Assembly: GCF_023699475.1 (NCBI RefSeq)
Contig: NZ_JALXFV010000008.1
Span: 815,818 to 879,817 of the forward strand
Direction: 5' to 3'
From: Halomarina rubra
Lineage (GTDB): Archaea; Halobacteriota; Halobacteria; Halobacteriales; Haloarculaceae
DNA length: 64,000 nucleotides
In this document: positions 42,338 to 51,184 of the stretch, one piece after another
Position numbering within the stretch: position 1 is the first letter of the stretch
Layout: each line of letters opens with the position of its first letter
Program-made: the position numbers and the translations under genes
Notes under the pieces: generated by a model
The model's database searches: none
The model's input: only the letters and a program-made list of their open reading frames with translations
Told to the model about the DNA's origin: nothing

Positions 42338-44002
42338 TCACGCCGTCCGGTCGCGTAGCTCGGTCCGGCGAATCTTCCCGGTGACGGTCTTGGGCAACTC
42401 GTCGACGAACTCGACCTCGCGGGGGTACTCGTGGGCGGCCAGTTCGTTCCGGACGTGCTGTTGGATGTCCTCGACGAGGTCGTCGGAGGGGTCGTAGTCC
42501 GCCGAGAGCACGACGAACGCCTTGACGATGTTGCCGCGTTCGCGGTCGGACTTCGGGACGACGGCGGCCTCGGCGACCGCGGGGTGCTCGCCCAGCGAGG
42601 ACTCGACCTCGAACGGACCGATGCGGTAGCCCGCGCTGATGATGACGTCGTCGGCCCGGCCCTCGAACCAGAAGTAGCCGTCTTCGTCGCGGTGGCCGAG
42701 GTCCCCCGAGAGGTACCACTCGCCGTCGGGGCCGTCGACGAAGCAGTTCGCGGTCTTCTCGGGCTGTTCCCAGTACGACGCGAAGAAACACGGGAAGTCC
42801 CCCCGCTCGGCGATGACACCCGTCTCGCCGGCCGGGAGCACCTCCCCGGAGTCCGGGTCGACGATGGCCGCCTCGACGCCCGGCAGTGGCTTGCCCATCG
42901 ACCCGGGTCGAAGCTCCATCTCGGGGTAGTTGTTGATGACCATGTTCCCCGTCTCCGTCTGACCGTAGGTGTCGAGGATGGTGACGCCGAGGGCGTCGCG
43001 GCCCCACTCGACGACGCCCGCCGAGAGCGGTTCACCGATGGACAGCGCGTGGCGGATGTCGTGGTCGACGCCCTCCAGCACGGCCTCGTTCTCCCGGAGC
43101 ATCCGGTAGGCGGTCGGCACCGAGAACAGCACGGTGATGGGGTACTCGTCGAGCAGGTCCGCCCACGCCTCGGGGTCGAACTCGCCGTCGGTCGTGAACA
43201 TCGAGACGCCCCAGTACCACGCGCCGAGCGTGTTGATGGGGCCGGTGAGCCACCCGAGGTCGCCCGTCGACCAGTAGAGGTCGTCGGGTCCCAGGTCGAC
43301 CGAGAGCTTCTGGGTCGCGGCGACGCCCGCCACCCAGCGGTGGCGGTGGAGCACCCCCTTCGCCTTCCCCGTCGTCCCCGAGGTGTAGTACAGCAGGGCG
43401 TCGTCCTCGCCGCCGGTCTCGACGACGTCGAACTCGTGGCTCGCCTCGGCGGTCGCGGCGTGGAAGTCGAGGTGGTCGTCTTCCCGTCCGCCCGTCTCGC
43501 CGTCCCGGTCGACGACGACCACCGTCTCGACGCTGGGCACCTCGGCCAGCGCCTCCTCGACGGTGTCGAGGTTCGAGGGGGTCGTGAACACGAGTCTCGC
43601 GTCACAGTCGGCGAGACGGTAGGCGATGCCGTCGGGGCCGAACCGCTCGTTGACGCTCCCCCACACCGCGCCCGTCTTCAGCGTGCCGATCATCGCGGCG
43701 TAGTGCTCGGGGACGCGGGGCATGTACGAGAACACGCGGTCGCCACGCTCGACGTGGTCGGCGACGACGTTCGCGACACGGTTCGAGCGGTCGCGCAACT
43801 GCTCGAACGTCATCGTCTCGCGGTCGCCGGCCGCGCCGGCCCACTCCAGGGCCGGACGGTCGGGGTGGGCCTCGGCGTGGCGGTCACACACCTCGTGGCC
43901 GATGTTGAGCCGTGTCGGGGCGTCCCAGTCCGCCTCGGCGTAGATATCGTCCCAGCTGAACTCGTCTCGGTCCGCGACGGGGTCGAATCGCTCCCAGTCC
44001 AT
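42338..44002 (-). CDS. Acyl-CoA (acetyl-CoA) synthetase, AMP-forming
   Basis: A 554-residue adenylate-forming ligase that activates an acetate- or acyl-type carboxylate with ATP and CoA. The AMP-binding signature is LLYYTSGTTGKAKGVLHRHR. TYGQTETGNMVINNYPEM, YLSGDLGHRDEDGYFWFEGR and ADDVIISAGYRIGPFEVESS are the later motifs, and the C-terminal catalytic Lys is in LPKTVTGKIRRTELR. The ATG at 44000-44002 is the family start. Sequence type suggests an acetyl/propionyl or medium-chain substrate, unresolved. Confidence 0.94.
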   Translation of the reverse strand: MDWERFDPVADRDEFSWDDIYAEADWDAPTRLNIGHEVCDRHAEAHPDRPALEWAGAAGDRETMTFEQLRDRSNRVANVVADHVERGDRVFSYMPRVPEHYAAMIGTLKTGAVWGSVNERFGPDGIAYRLADCDARLVFTTPSNLDTVEEALAEVPSVETVVVVDRDGETGGREDDHLDFHAATAEASHEFDVVETGGEDDALLYYTSGTTGKAKGVLHRHRWVAGVAATQKLSVDLGPDDLYWSTGDLGWLTGPINTLGAWYWGVSMFTTDGEFDPEAWADLLDEYPITVLFSVPTAYRMLRENEAVLEGVDHDIRHALSIGEPLSAGVVEWGRDALGVTILDTYGQTETGNMVINNYPEMELRPGSMGKPLPGVEAAIVDPDSGEVLPAGETGVIAERGDFPCFFASYWEQPEKTANCFVDGPDGEWYLSGDLGHRDEDGYFWFEGRADDVIISAGYRIGPFEVESSLGEHPAVAEAAVVPKSDRERGNIVKAFVVLSADYDPSDDLVEDIQQHVRNELAAHEYPREVEFVDELPKTVTGKIRRTELRDRTA

Positions 44003-44148
44003 AGTTATCGAGTGACACAAAGAGACTTAGCTGTTCACCGGACTGTCGGAGAACGAAAGTCTCCCGTCTCCCGACTGGTCGGGCGGTGGCCGACGTCCGG
44101 CCCCGAGGGTGGCGGTCACCACGCCCGGCACTCTCGCCCTCCGCCCGG

Positions 44149-44787
44149 TCACGTGTCGACCATCGTCTCGTGGACGAGCGAGGCGATGCCGCGACGGAGT
44201 CGCTGGGAGTAGGCGTTGTCGCTGATGTCGAACATGGTCGCTAGCTCGCCGAGCGTGACCGCTCGTGGGACCTCGAAGTAACCGTGCTCGTAGGCGGCGA
44301 CGATGGCCTCCTGTTGTTCGGCGCTCATCCGGGAGCCGTTGCTCGGGAACGACGGGTTGTACAGCCGTCGGAGGACGAGCTGGATATCCGCCTCCTCACA
44401 GCCTCGCTGGAACTCCATCAGGTCGTTCTGGCTGGGGACCAGCAGGCGGAAGTCCCACCCTTGGGCGATGGACTCGCCTTCGAGCAGACGGACGTTCGAA
44501 TCGAGGAGGATGCCGACGAAACCGTCGGCGTCGGAGTCCCAGCGGACCTCGAACAGTTTGCGGCGACCGTCCTCGGTGAGAAATCGGACTTCGCGGGTCG
44601 TCGGCGACGATTCGAGCGTCTCGACGATTCGGGTCTCGTCGCCGTTCGACACCCAGAACAGGGGGATGACGGAGTCGTGGAGCGGTATCATCTTCTCCAA
44701 CTCCACGTGGACGCCCGGAATCTCGTCCAGGAGGCGGCCGAGTTCGAACGCACGGGACGGGACTGTGATATCGACGATGTGTATCAT
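44149..44787 (-). CDS. HTH-10 (Bat-like) transcriptional regulator
   Basis: A 212-residue regulator with the same plan as the gene at 45008: an N-terminal alpha/beta sensor (MIHIVDITVPSRAFELGRLL), a middle region (LESSPTTREVRFLTEDGRRK), and a C-terminal HTH-10 domain (MSAEQQEAIVAAYEHGYFEV, then LGELATMFDISDNAYSQRLR). It is divergently paired with that paralogue across a 220-base gap carrying two palindromes. Target genes are unknown; the adjacent acyl-CoA synthetase is a candidate. Confidence 0.9.
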   Translation of the reverse strand: MIHIVDITVPSRAFELGRLLDEIPGVHVELEKMIPLHDSVIPLFWVSNGDETRIVETLESSPTTREVRFLTEDGRRKLFEVRWDSDADGFVGILLDSNVRLLEGESIAQGWDFRLLVPSQNDLMEFQRGCEEADIQLVLRRLYNPSFPSNGSRMSAEQQEAIVAAYEHGYFEVPRAVTLGELATMFDISDNAYSQRLRRGIASLVHETMVDT

Positions 44788-44808
44788 TCTCGAAGACGCT
44801 GCACGACC

Positions 44809-44829
44809 CGGGTCACGGCCCGTGACCCG
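44809..44829. promoter_or_regulatory. 21-base dyad between divergent HTH-10 regulators
   Basis: CGGGTCACGG - C - CCGTGACCCG is a perfect inverted repeat with 10-base arms and one central base, 22 bases upstream of the minus-strand regulator's ATG. The size and symmetry suit an operator for a dimeric regulator. Confidence 0.5.
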
Positions 44830-44922
44830 CGCGGTGAGTAGCGGTCACTCGCCAGTAGGAGGGCCTCGAAGAAGTGCCCACCCTTTCTATTGGAAGGTCG
44901 ACGGTCCGTCGCGTTCGGCGTC

Positions 44923-44935
44923 GAGAATAATTCTC
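44923..44935. promoter_or_regulatory. AT-rich palindrome GAGAATAATTCTC
   Basis: A perfect 13-base palindrome whose AATAATT core could serve as the TATA box of the plus-strand regulator (ATG at 45008, implied leader about 50 bases). A palindromic TATA region could bind a repressor. Confidence 0.4.
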
Positions 44936-45007
44936 ACGTACACGTTCGAAATCGAAGGAAGCACCTATCATCACCGGGAAAAAAGAGTGACTGACGAAGG
45001 TGACGCC

Positions 45008-45652
45008 ATGGCAACAGTCGTAGACCTGACGCTTCCCAACGGGGCGTTTCCGCTCGGGGAGTTGCTCGCCGACGAGGACGCGCGCATCGAACTCGAGCGT
45101 GTCGTTCCGGTCGGGGAGACGCTGTTGCCGTTCGTCTGGGTGTCCAACGGGTCCGTCGAGCACATCGAACGCGTCCTCGACGAGCAGTCCGCCGTCGACG
45201 TGTTCGACCACCTCACGACCGTCGACGAACGCCACCTCTACCAACTCTCCTGGGGCGGCGACTTCGAGGGGTTCGCGGGAGCGCTGGTCGACAGCGCGGG
45301 CGTCATCGTCAGCGGTGTCGGCGTCCACGGTCGCTGGGAGTTCCGCATCCGGTTCCCCGACCACGACCACCTGAAACGGTTCAGCGACCGCTGTCGGGAC
45401 GAGGGTATCCGCTTCGACGTCAAGGGCGTCTACAACCCCCACGTGCCGGCGCTCAAGGACCGACTCACCACCAAACAGTGGGAAACCGTCTCGGTCGCCT
45501 ATCGGAAGGGGTACTTCGAGGTGCCACGCCGGGCGACGCTGAGCGACCTCGCCGACCACTTCGGCGTCACCGAACAGGCCGTCTCACAGCGTCTCCGGCG
45601 GGCGCTCAACACGCTGCTCGGCGGAATCCAGTTCGACGGCACGACCGACTGA
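45008..45652 (+). CDS. HTH-10 (Bat-like) transcriptional regulator
   Basis: A 214-residue regulator paralogous to 44149-44787. It has N-terminal MATVVDLTLPNGAFPLGELL, middle GVHGRWEFRIRFPDHDHLKR, and the HTH-10 domain LTTKQWETVSVAYRKGYFEV followed by LSDLADHFGVTEQAVSQRLR. The ATG at 45008 is preferred; the longer frame runs back through the intergenic palindromes. Both pair members share FWVSNG/FVWVSNG in the first third. The sensed signal is unknown. Confidence 0.9.
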   Translation: MATVVDLTLPNGAFPLGELLADEDARIELERVVPVGETLLPFVWVSNGSVEHIERVLDEQSAVDVFDHLTTVDERHLYQLSWGGDFEGFAGALVDSAGVIVSGVGVHGRWEFRIRFPDHDHLKRFSDRCRDEGIRFDVKGVYNPHVPALKDRLTTKQWETVSVAYRKGYFEVPRRATLSDLADHFGVTEQAVSQRLRRALNTLLGGIQFDGTTD

Positions 45653-45964
45653 GTCGCTCGACCGAAAAAGGGGACGTACCGGTCCCGTTGCTTCGAGGGA
45701 GACTGCGTGTGTCAGAGGCATAGAACCCCCTCTGAGCACGACTGCTGCGCCGACGACGGACCTCCCCCACATCCCGAGGTCTGTACGAGAGTGCTGGACG
45801 TCGTACTCCACCCACTGAAGGGACGTTCGAGGGCATAACCTGGCGGCTTCACATCTCCAGCGAGTTATCTCGCTGTCGGTCGAGGCGGTCTCCGGGCCCC
45901 GAGCGACGGGTCGTCTGCCGAGCGTCTGACGGAGCGTTATGGCAGTTCGCACGTACGCGCGAAC
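45653..45964. other. Gap between the regulator and the HerA-like gene, no gene seen
   Basis: The 312 bases hold no convincing reading frame (short frames are Arg-rich and lack haloarchaeal codon bias) and no tRNA. A CGTTATGG stretch near 45935 is the only AT-enriched spot before the next gene and could mark its promoter. Confidence 0.4.
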
Positions 45965-47974
45965 ATGGGAGAGACCGAGACCATCACGGTGGCGGAGGTG
46001 AGCGACGGCGTCGGCAGCGTCGGTAGCGTCGGATTCGACGTGTCGCTGCCGTCCGTCGAGGTGCTGACCGGTCGCGGGTTCGTCACCGGCAAGTCCGGGT
46101 CCGGGAAGTCGAACACCGCGAGTGTCGTCATCGAGAAACTGCTCGACCGAGGGTTCCCGGTGCTCATCGTCGACATCGACGGCGAGTACTACGGACTGAA
46201 AGAGAAGTACGAGATACTGCACGTGGGCGACGACGAGGAGTGCGACATCCAGGTGAGCGCCGAGCACGCCGAGAAGATCGCGGACCTCGCGCTCGCACAG
46301 AACGTCCCCATCATCCTCGACGTCTCCTCGTTCCTCGACGAACGCGAGGCCGAGAACCTGCTGACGGAGGTGGCGAAACAGCTGTTCGCCAAGGAGAAGA
46401 AGCTGAAGAAGCCGTTCTTGCTCGTCGTCGAGGAGGTCCACGAGTGGATTCCCGAGGGCGGCGGGATGGGCGAGTGCGGTCGGATGCTCATCAAGGTCGG
46501 CAAGCGCGGCCGGAAACACGGACTGGGCATCATGGGCATCAGCCAGCGCCCCGCCGACGTGAAGAAGGACTTCATCACCCAGTGTGACTGGCTCTGCTGG
46601 CACCGCCTGACGTGGCGCAACGACACGAAGGTCGTCAAGCGCGTACTCGGCAGCGAGTACGCCGACGCCGTCGAGGGACTCGGCGACGGCGAGGCGTTCT
46701 TGGTCACCGACTGGGAGGAGGAGGTCCGTCGCGTGCAGTTCCAGCGCAAGACGACGTTCGACGCGGGCGCGACCCCGGGACTGGACGACTTCGAACGCCC
46801 CGACCTCAAGAGCGTCAACGAGGACCTCGTCGGGGAACTCCAGTCCATCACCGAGGAACAGGGCGCTCGCGAGGACCGCATCGCGGAACTCGAAGCCGAA
46901 CTCCGCCAGAAGGAGTCGCGTATCGAGATCCTCGAACGCGACCTGGAGGACGCTCGTGACCTCTCGCAGATGGCCGACCAGTTCGCCGCCGCGCTGTTCG
47001 ACCACCCCGGTCGCTCGCGGATGCAACTCCAGCGTGACGCCGAAGCGACGGAACAGACGACGCTGGAGGAGTCGAGCGACGACGAGGCAGCGGCGGAGAA
47101 GTCACCCACCGACGAACCGGTCGCGAACGAACCGTCCGACGACGAGGCCGAGACGCCGACCGCGCCGTGGCCGATGCCCGCGGTCGACGACCCGTCGATG
47201 ACCGGCGGTGACGAGACGCCGACCACCGTGAGCGGGCCACGGGCCGCGGCCGACCCCGACACGGAGACCGAGGCGGACTCCACCGCCGAGGACGCGGTCA
47301 CCCCCGAGACCGGGGAGGCGGCCGACGCCACTCCCGCCGACTCCGGCGACCACGCGACCGGCGAACGCGTCGACGCCGCGATGGCGAGCCTCACCCGGAC
47401 GGGCGCGACGGACACCGACGCGTCGGCCGAAGCGAGCGACGACTGGGCGGACGCGGGGATGACGCTCCCGCCGTCCGTCGATGCCGAGGCGACGGCCGCA
47501 GCACAAGCGCCGTGGCCGGACGCAGACGGGTCCGATAGTGCCGACGGTGCCGACGCGCACCCCGCGAGCGACGGCCACCCCGAGACCACCTCGGACCGAT
47601 CGGCGGAGCGACCCGCTGGCGCGGCGTCGCCGTCACACGAGGCCACGACCACGAGCGAGCATCCGGCGGTCGACCGCGTCCGTGCGGTGCTCGCAGCGCT
47701 CGACGACCGAACGCGGGCGATGCTCACGGTCTACCGCGACCGCGGCCCGTGCTCGCCGGTCGAGGCGTACACCGCCGCGGGCGGGTCGGGCGACCGGACC
47801 GTCGCCTACAGCAAGAACAGCGAACTCAGAGAAGCGGGGCTCATCTCCCACGCCGGTCGCGGTCGGTACGCCTACGCGCTGCCGACGTTCGTCGCCGCCG
47901 CGCGCGAGGAGGACGCCGACGCACCCGGGACGGCCACCGTCGTCGAGCGAATCGAGGACGGACTGCTCCACTGA
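45965..47974 (+). CDS. HerA/FtsK-like DUF87 ATPase with long acidic linker and C-terminal winged helix
   Basis: A 669-residue protein. Residues 1-280 form a HerA-type P-loop ATPase: Walker A at TGKSGSGKSN (41-50), DGEYYGLKEKYEI, Walker B FLLVVEEVHEW (151-161), GISQRPADVKKDFITQCDWL. A coiled coil spans about 284-335. Residues about 355-565 are a low-complexity Asp/Glu/Thr/Ala linker. The last 100 residues fold as a winged helix (VRAVLAALDDRTRAMLTVYR, then SKNSELREAGLISHAGRGRY). DNA binding and translocation or remodelling are likely. It is not beside nurA/mre11, so it is not the canonical repair HerA. Confidence 0.85.
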   Translation: MGETETITVAEVSDGVGSVGSVGFDVSLPSVEVLTGRGFVTGKSGSGKSNTASVVIEKLLDRGFPVLIVDIDGEYYGLKEKYEILHVGDDEECDIQVSAEHAEKIADLALAQNVPIILDVSSFLDEREAENLLTEVAKQLFAKEKKLKKPFLLVVEEVHEWIPEGGGMGECGRMLIKVGKRGRKHGLGIMGISQRPADVKKDFITQCDWLCWHRLTWRNDTKVVKRVLGSEYADAVEGLGDGEAFLVTDWEEEVRRVQFQRKTTFDAGATPGLDDFERPDLKSVNEDLVGELQSITEEQGAREDRIAELEAELRQKESRIEILERDLEDARDLSQMADQFAAALFDHPGRSRMQLQRDAEATEQTTLEESSDDEAAAEKSPTDEPVANEPSDDEAETPTAPWPMPAVDDPSMTGGDETPTTVSGPRAAADPDTETEADSTAEDAVTPETGEAADATPADSGDHATGERVDAAMASLTRTGATDTDASAEASDDWADAGMTLPPSVDAEATAAAQAPWPDADGSDSADGADAHPASDGHPETTSDRSAERPAGAASPSHEATTTSEHPAVDRVRAVLAALDDRTRAMLTVYRDRGPCSPVEAYTAAGGSGDRTVAYSKNSELREAGLISHAGRGRYAYALPTFVAAAREEDADAPGTATVVERIEDGLLH

Positions 47975-48096
47975 CGCCGCTGGGGCGGGGGAGTCCGAGA
48001 CCGAACCGACTGGCGGTCCGTCGTCGTGTCGACACTCGCCACTACGCAGGGTCTGGGTCCCAGAACTCCGCCGTGTCTCCGGTCGTCGTGACCGTG

Positions 48097-48273
48097 TCAG
48101 TTCGACTCGGAGAGAACGGAGACGTCGTCGCTGCTACACTCGGTACAACGTGCGATCGCCGGCGAGACGGTCGTCTGCCACGTCGCACCACAGTCGTCGC
48201 ACTCGTACTCGTACCTGGTCCGTTCTTCACCTCCCGTTCCGAGCGCGTCTTCCACATCGTCAAGTAGTCCCAT
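48097..48273 (-). CDS. Small zinc-ribbon protein
   Basis: A 58-residue protein MGLLDDVEDALGTGGEERTR with one ribbon (YECDDCGATWQTTVSPAIAR, CTECSSDD): Cys-x2-Cys pairs near residues 25 and 43. The ATG at 48271-48273 is used. The much longer frame through this gene is the shadow of the acetamidase on the same strand in another frame. Such mini-ribbons are abundant in haloarchaea; function is unknown. Confidence 0.75.
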   Translation of the reverse strand: MGLLDDVEDALGTGGEERTRYEYECDDCGATWQTTVSPAIARCTECSSDDVSVLSESN

Positions 48274-48440
48274 GTTAGTCTCTACTTCTGGCGTTGTGGT
48301 TATCAGAAATAAATCTTTCTCTGATTCGGAGATGTTTACGCCGCCGACCGACGCACCGGCCGCGACCGACTGTCGACTCCGAGGAAGTCGGAGCGATTCG
48401 CCCGTAATCGGAAAGTAGTGGCTCTGTGGGGCGGTCGTGC

Positions 48441-49748
48441 TCAGAGGTCGTACTGCGTTCTGACCAGGTCGTCGAGGCCACGGTCGGCCAGCACGTCCAT
48501 CGGCGCGAGCAGTGTCAACTGCACGACACCGGGGAGTCGGGCGATCTCGACGCCACCGGTGAACGTGCATCGACCACGGACCTCGCCCTCGGTCATGTCG
48601 AGCAGTTTGCCGGCCCGGTCGAACGCGTTCTGGGTCGCGTCGTTGACGGTCGCACCGCTGCCGACGACCTGGATGGGACCCATCTCCTCGTGGAGGTCGA
48701 CCCCGTGGGCGTCGGCGAGTGCGCGTCCGGTCTCCAGTTCGGCCTCGGAGTACGGTCTGGCGATAGGGGGGAGGTCCTCGGTGTTGGGCAACAGGAGCGG
48801 ACCGTCGATGTCGAGACCCTCGATGACCTCGACGCGGAGCGTCGTCTTCCCGCTCACGTCGGTCGTGTGCAGGGAGAGTTCGCCGTCGCCCTGGTTGGCG
48901 TGGAGGTCGCCGACGTAGAGGCCGCCGCCGTCGACCTTCACCGGACAGATCAGGACCGCGCCCTCCCGCACGTCGTTGGAGTCCATGTGACCGTCCGTGC
49001 GCTCTGCGAGGTCGGCTTCGGTCTCGACGCCCCACTCGTGGTCCGCGCCGACGAGGAACTGCCCGAAGTCCCCCGCGTTGTGCGAGTCGGGGAGTTCGAC
49101 GGGCGGCGTCGTCCCGACGTTTCCGACGAACGGTCGGAGGTGGCCGAGCGTCCCGGGCATCTCGCTCGGTTTGTAGAGCAGGATGGGGTGTTGGCGGGAG
49201 TTCTCGGGGATGGCCATGTTCTCGCGAGCGTCCTGTGCGAGGTCGTCGGCCGCCGCGTCGTCGAGCGTCAGGCCGACGGTTCGGTCGTCGTCGAAGACGA
49301 CGGTGTAGCCGTACTCGAAGCCGAACGACGAGGCGTTCGCACCGCACTCCGCACAGCGGATGGCGTCCTCGCCCGTCCCTTCGACGACGCTGTCGGGCCA
49401 ACTCGCGCCGCACTCCGGACAGCGGTGGTCGACGAACGGGTCGCTCCCGAACGCCCCCTCGCGTTCGGCCATGCTCCCCGTCGAGGTGGCGACGCTCGTC
49501 ACCTCCACCGACTCGATGTGGACGGCGATGGCGTCGCCGACTGCCGCGCCTTCGACGGCGATGGGACGGGTCACCTCGTGGCCGCCGCGGAACGAGGGCG
49601 TGATCATCGGCCCCCAGCACGCCGGCGGGGTGTGGGTGTGGACCGTCCCGCCGTCGGCGACGGTGCCCGCCCACTCCTGGTCGGGGCCGACGAGGCCGAG
49701 GGTGTACTGGTCGACGGTGAGTTCGTCGTGTATCTCTCGTTGTGCCAT
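48441..49748 (-). CDS. Acetamidase/formamidase with an inserted zinc ribbon
   Basis: A 435-residue hydrolase that releases ammonia from short amides such as acetamide or formamide. Family motifs are GPMITPSFRGGHEVTRPI, QFLVGADHEWGVETEADLAE, GLYVGDLHANQGDGELSLHT, and GGVEIARLPGVVQLTL. Residues about 105-137 hold an extra four-cysteine ribbon (Cys110 and Cys113 in RCPECGASW, Cys132 and Cys135 in RCAECGANA), not part of the core fold as I know it. The start is the ATG at 49746-49748. Confidence 0.92.
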   Translation of the reverse strand: MAQREIHDELTVDQYTLGLVGPDQEWAGTVADGGTVHTHTPPACWGPMITPSFRGGHEVTRPIAVEGAAVGDAIAVHIESVEVTSVATSTGSMAEREGAFGSDPFVDHRCPECGASWPDSVVEGTGEDAIRCAECGANASSFGFEYGYTVVFDDDRTVGLTLDDAAADDLAQDARENMAIPENSRQHPILLYKPSEMPGTLGHLRPFVGNVGTTPPVELPDSHNAGDFGQFLVGADHEWGVETEADLAERTDGHMDSNDVREGAVLICPVKVDGGGLYVGDLHANQGDGELSLHTTDVSGKTTLRVEVIEGLDIDGPLLLPNTEDLPPIARPYSEAELETGRALADAHGVDLHEEMGPIQVVGSGATVNDATQNAFDRAGKLLDMTEGEVRGRCTFTGGVEIARLPGVVQLTLLAPMDVLADRGLDDLVRTQYDL

Positions 49749-49832
49749 GACAGCTAAGGACAAGGACGCGCCGGCGATAACTCTGTGCAGACCCGTCCGT
49801 CGCCGAGAACGAACCCGTCGACGACGGGCCGT

Positions 49833-50477
49833 TCAGACTTCGGAGACGAGGTCTCTGAGGACGGATTCGGGGTCGTCGGCCTTCGCGACGCCGCTGGCGA
49901 GCAGGACGCCCTCGGTGCCGAGGTCGGCGGCCGCCTCGACGTCCGCGCCCGTCGAGATGCCCGCGCCACAGAGGACGGGGACCGGCGGGTTGACCTCGTC
50001 GGCGGCGGCGACGGCCTCGCGGACGACGTCGGGGTCCGCACGACTGACGGGCGTGCCCGAGCCGATGAGTTCGGGGGGTTCGACGGCGACCATGTCGGGG
50101 CCGAGCGTCGCCGCGGCGGCTATCTGACGGGGGTTGTTCGCACAGACGACGGTCTCCAGACCGGTGTCCTCGGCCGCTCGCAGGCCGGCGTCGACGTCGG
50201 CGAGGCGAAGTCGCTTCTCGGAGTGGTTCAGCAGGGTGCCGGTCGCACCCGCGTCGGCGACGGCGGCGGCGAGCGTACTCCCGGTGTGACTGCCGTGGCC
50301 GGCCCCCGAGACGTGCTGCGCCCAGGTCTCGACGCCGGTCGCCGCGACCGACTCGAGGTGGGCGGCCTGCGGTGCGACGGCGATGCGCGCGCCGGTGTCG
50401 TCGGCGACGGTGGCGGCGGCCCGTGCGACGCGCTCTGCGTCACAGGGATACGCCTTCAGGTTGACGAGGACGAACAT
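49833..50477 (-). CDS. tpiA: Triosephosphate isomerase
   Basis: A 214-residue archaeal-length enzyme that interconverts dihydroxyacetone phosphate and glyceraldehyde 3-phosphate. The catalytic residues are Lys8 ([13 protein letters not shown]), His and Glu in [16 protein letters not shown] and [20 protein letters not shown], and the phosphate-binding [20 protein letters not shown]. The ATG at 50475-50477 is the standard start; a GTG three codons earlier is less likely. Confidence 0.96.
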   Translation of the reverse strand: MFVLVNLKAYPCDAERVARAAATVADDTGARIAVAPQAAHLESVAATGVETWAQHVSGAGHGSHTGSTLAAAVADAGATGTLLNHSEKRLRLADVDAGLRAAEDTGLETVVCANNPRQIAAAATLGPDMVAVEPPELIGSGTPVSRADPDVVREAVAAADEVNPPVPVLCGAGISTGADVEAAADLGTEGVLLASGVAKADDPESVLRDLVSEV

Positions 50478-50589
50478 ACCCGACACGCAGTCGCGGGCGG
50501 CAAATAGCTACTCGTTCCGGCGTGAGCGCGCGGGTCGTGTCGCCCCCGGGGCGGCCCGGGGGGAGGTGTCACCGACCGTCGGTGGCCGG

Positions 50590-51120
50590 TCAGTCCTTGC
50601 GCTTGACGACGTCGCCGAGGGTGTACGACCCGGTCGCGGAGCCACCCTCCCACTCGTCGTCGCTCGACCCCACCCCTTCGGTGAGGGAGATGTCGAGTTT
50701 CTTCTCGAGTTTCTTCCGGACGCTGTCGCTCGGGAGGACGTCGCCCCGTTCGAGCTTCCGGATGAGGCTCACCTTCTCGTTGAGTTGACCGGCGAGGTCC
50801 TCCTGGGTGAGGCCCTCGCCCTCTCGTGCGTTACGGATTCGGTCGTCGTAGTCCTGTGCGACCTCGTCCATCTGGTCGAACATATCCCGGCGACGGCGGG
50901 TCGACGACCCACCGGACCCGGACGTGCTCGACGAGGACGAGGAGGAGGACTTGCCGGACGAAGAGCTGGTCGAGTACTTCGAGGTCGAACTCGACGACGA
51001 CTGCGTCTTCACCTCGGTGCCGAACTGTGCACAGGAATCACACACCTGTATCTCGGCGCCCTCGATCTTCACGGTCTTCGGCGACGAGGTCTCCGCTCCG
51101 CACATCTCACACTGCGCCAT
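50590..51120 (-). CDS. Multiprotein bridging factor MBF1 family transcription factor
   Basis: A 176-residue protein. An N-terminal zinc ribbon (AQCEMCGAETSSPKT with QVCDSCAQFG) is joined by a Ser-rich, low-complexity linker (about residues 40-75) to a cro/C1-type HTH (RIRNAREGEGLTQEDLAGQL, NEKVSLIRKLERGDVLPSDS). It ends GSYTLGDVVKRKD. Archaeal MBF1 bridges TBP to regulators or binds ribosomes; the gene is near-universal in archaea. The Ser linker is longer than I would expect for non-halophiles. Confidence 0.95.
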   Translation of the reverse strand: MAQCEMCGAETSSPKTVKIEGAEIQVCDSCAQFGTEVKTQSSSSSTSKYSTSSSSGKSSSSSSSSTSGSGGSSTRRRRDMFDQMDEVAQDYDDRIRNAREGEGLTQEDLAGQLNEKVSLIRKLERGDVLPSDSVRKKLEKKLDISLTEGVGSSDDEWEGGSATGSYTLGDVVKRKD

Positions 51121-51184
51121 ACGTGCCTAGTTGCCACGACGACGGATAAATCGTCCGACGCGTCGGCCGAACTGCCGCGACCGA

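Noticed and set aside
45606-45836. 76-codon minus-strand frame in the gap after the HTH-10 regulator
   Set aside because: It is Arg- and Ser-rich, lacks haloarchaeal codon preference, and overlaps the end of a real gene.
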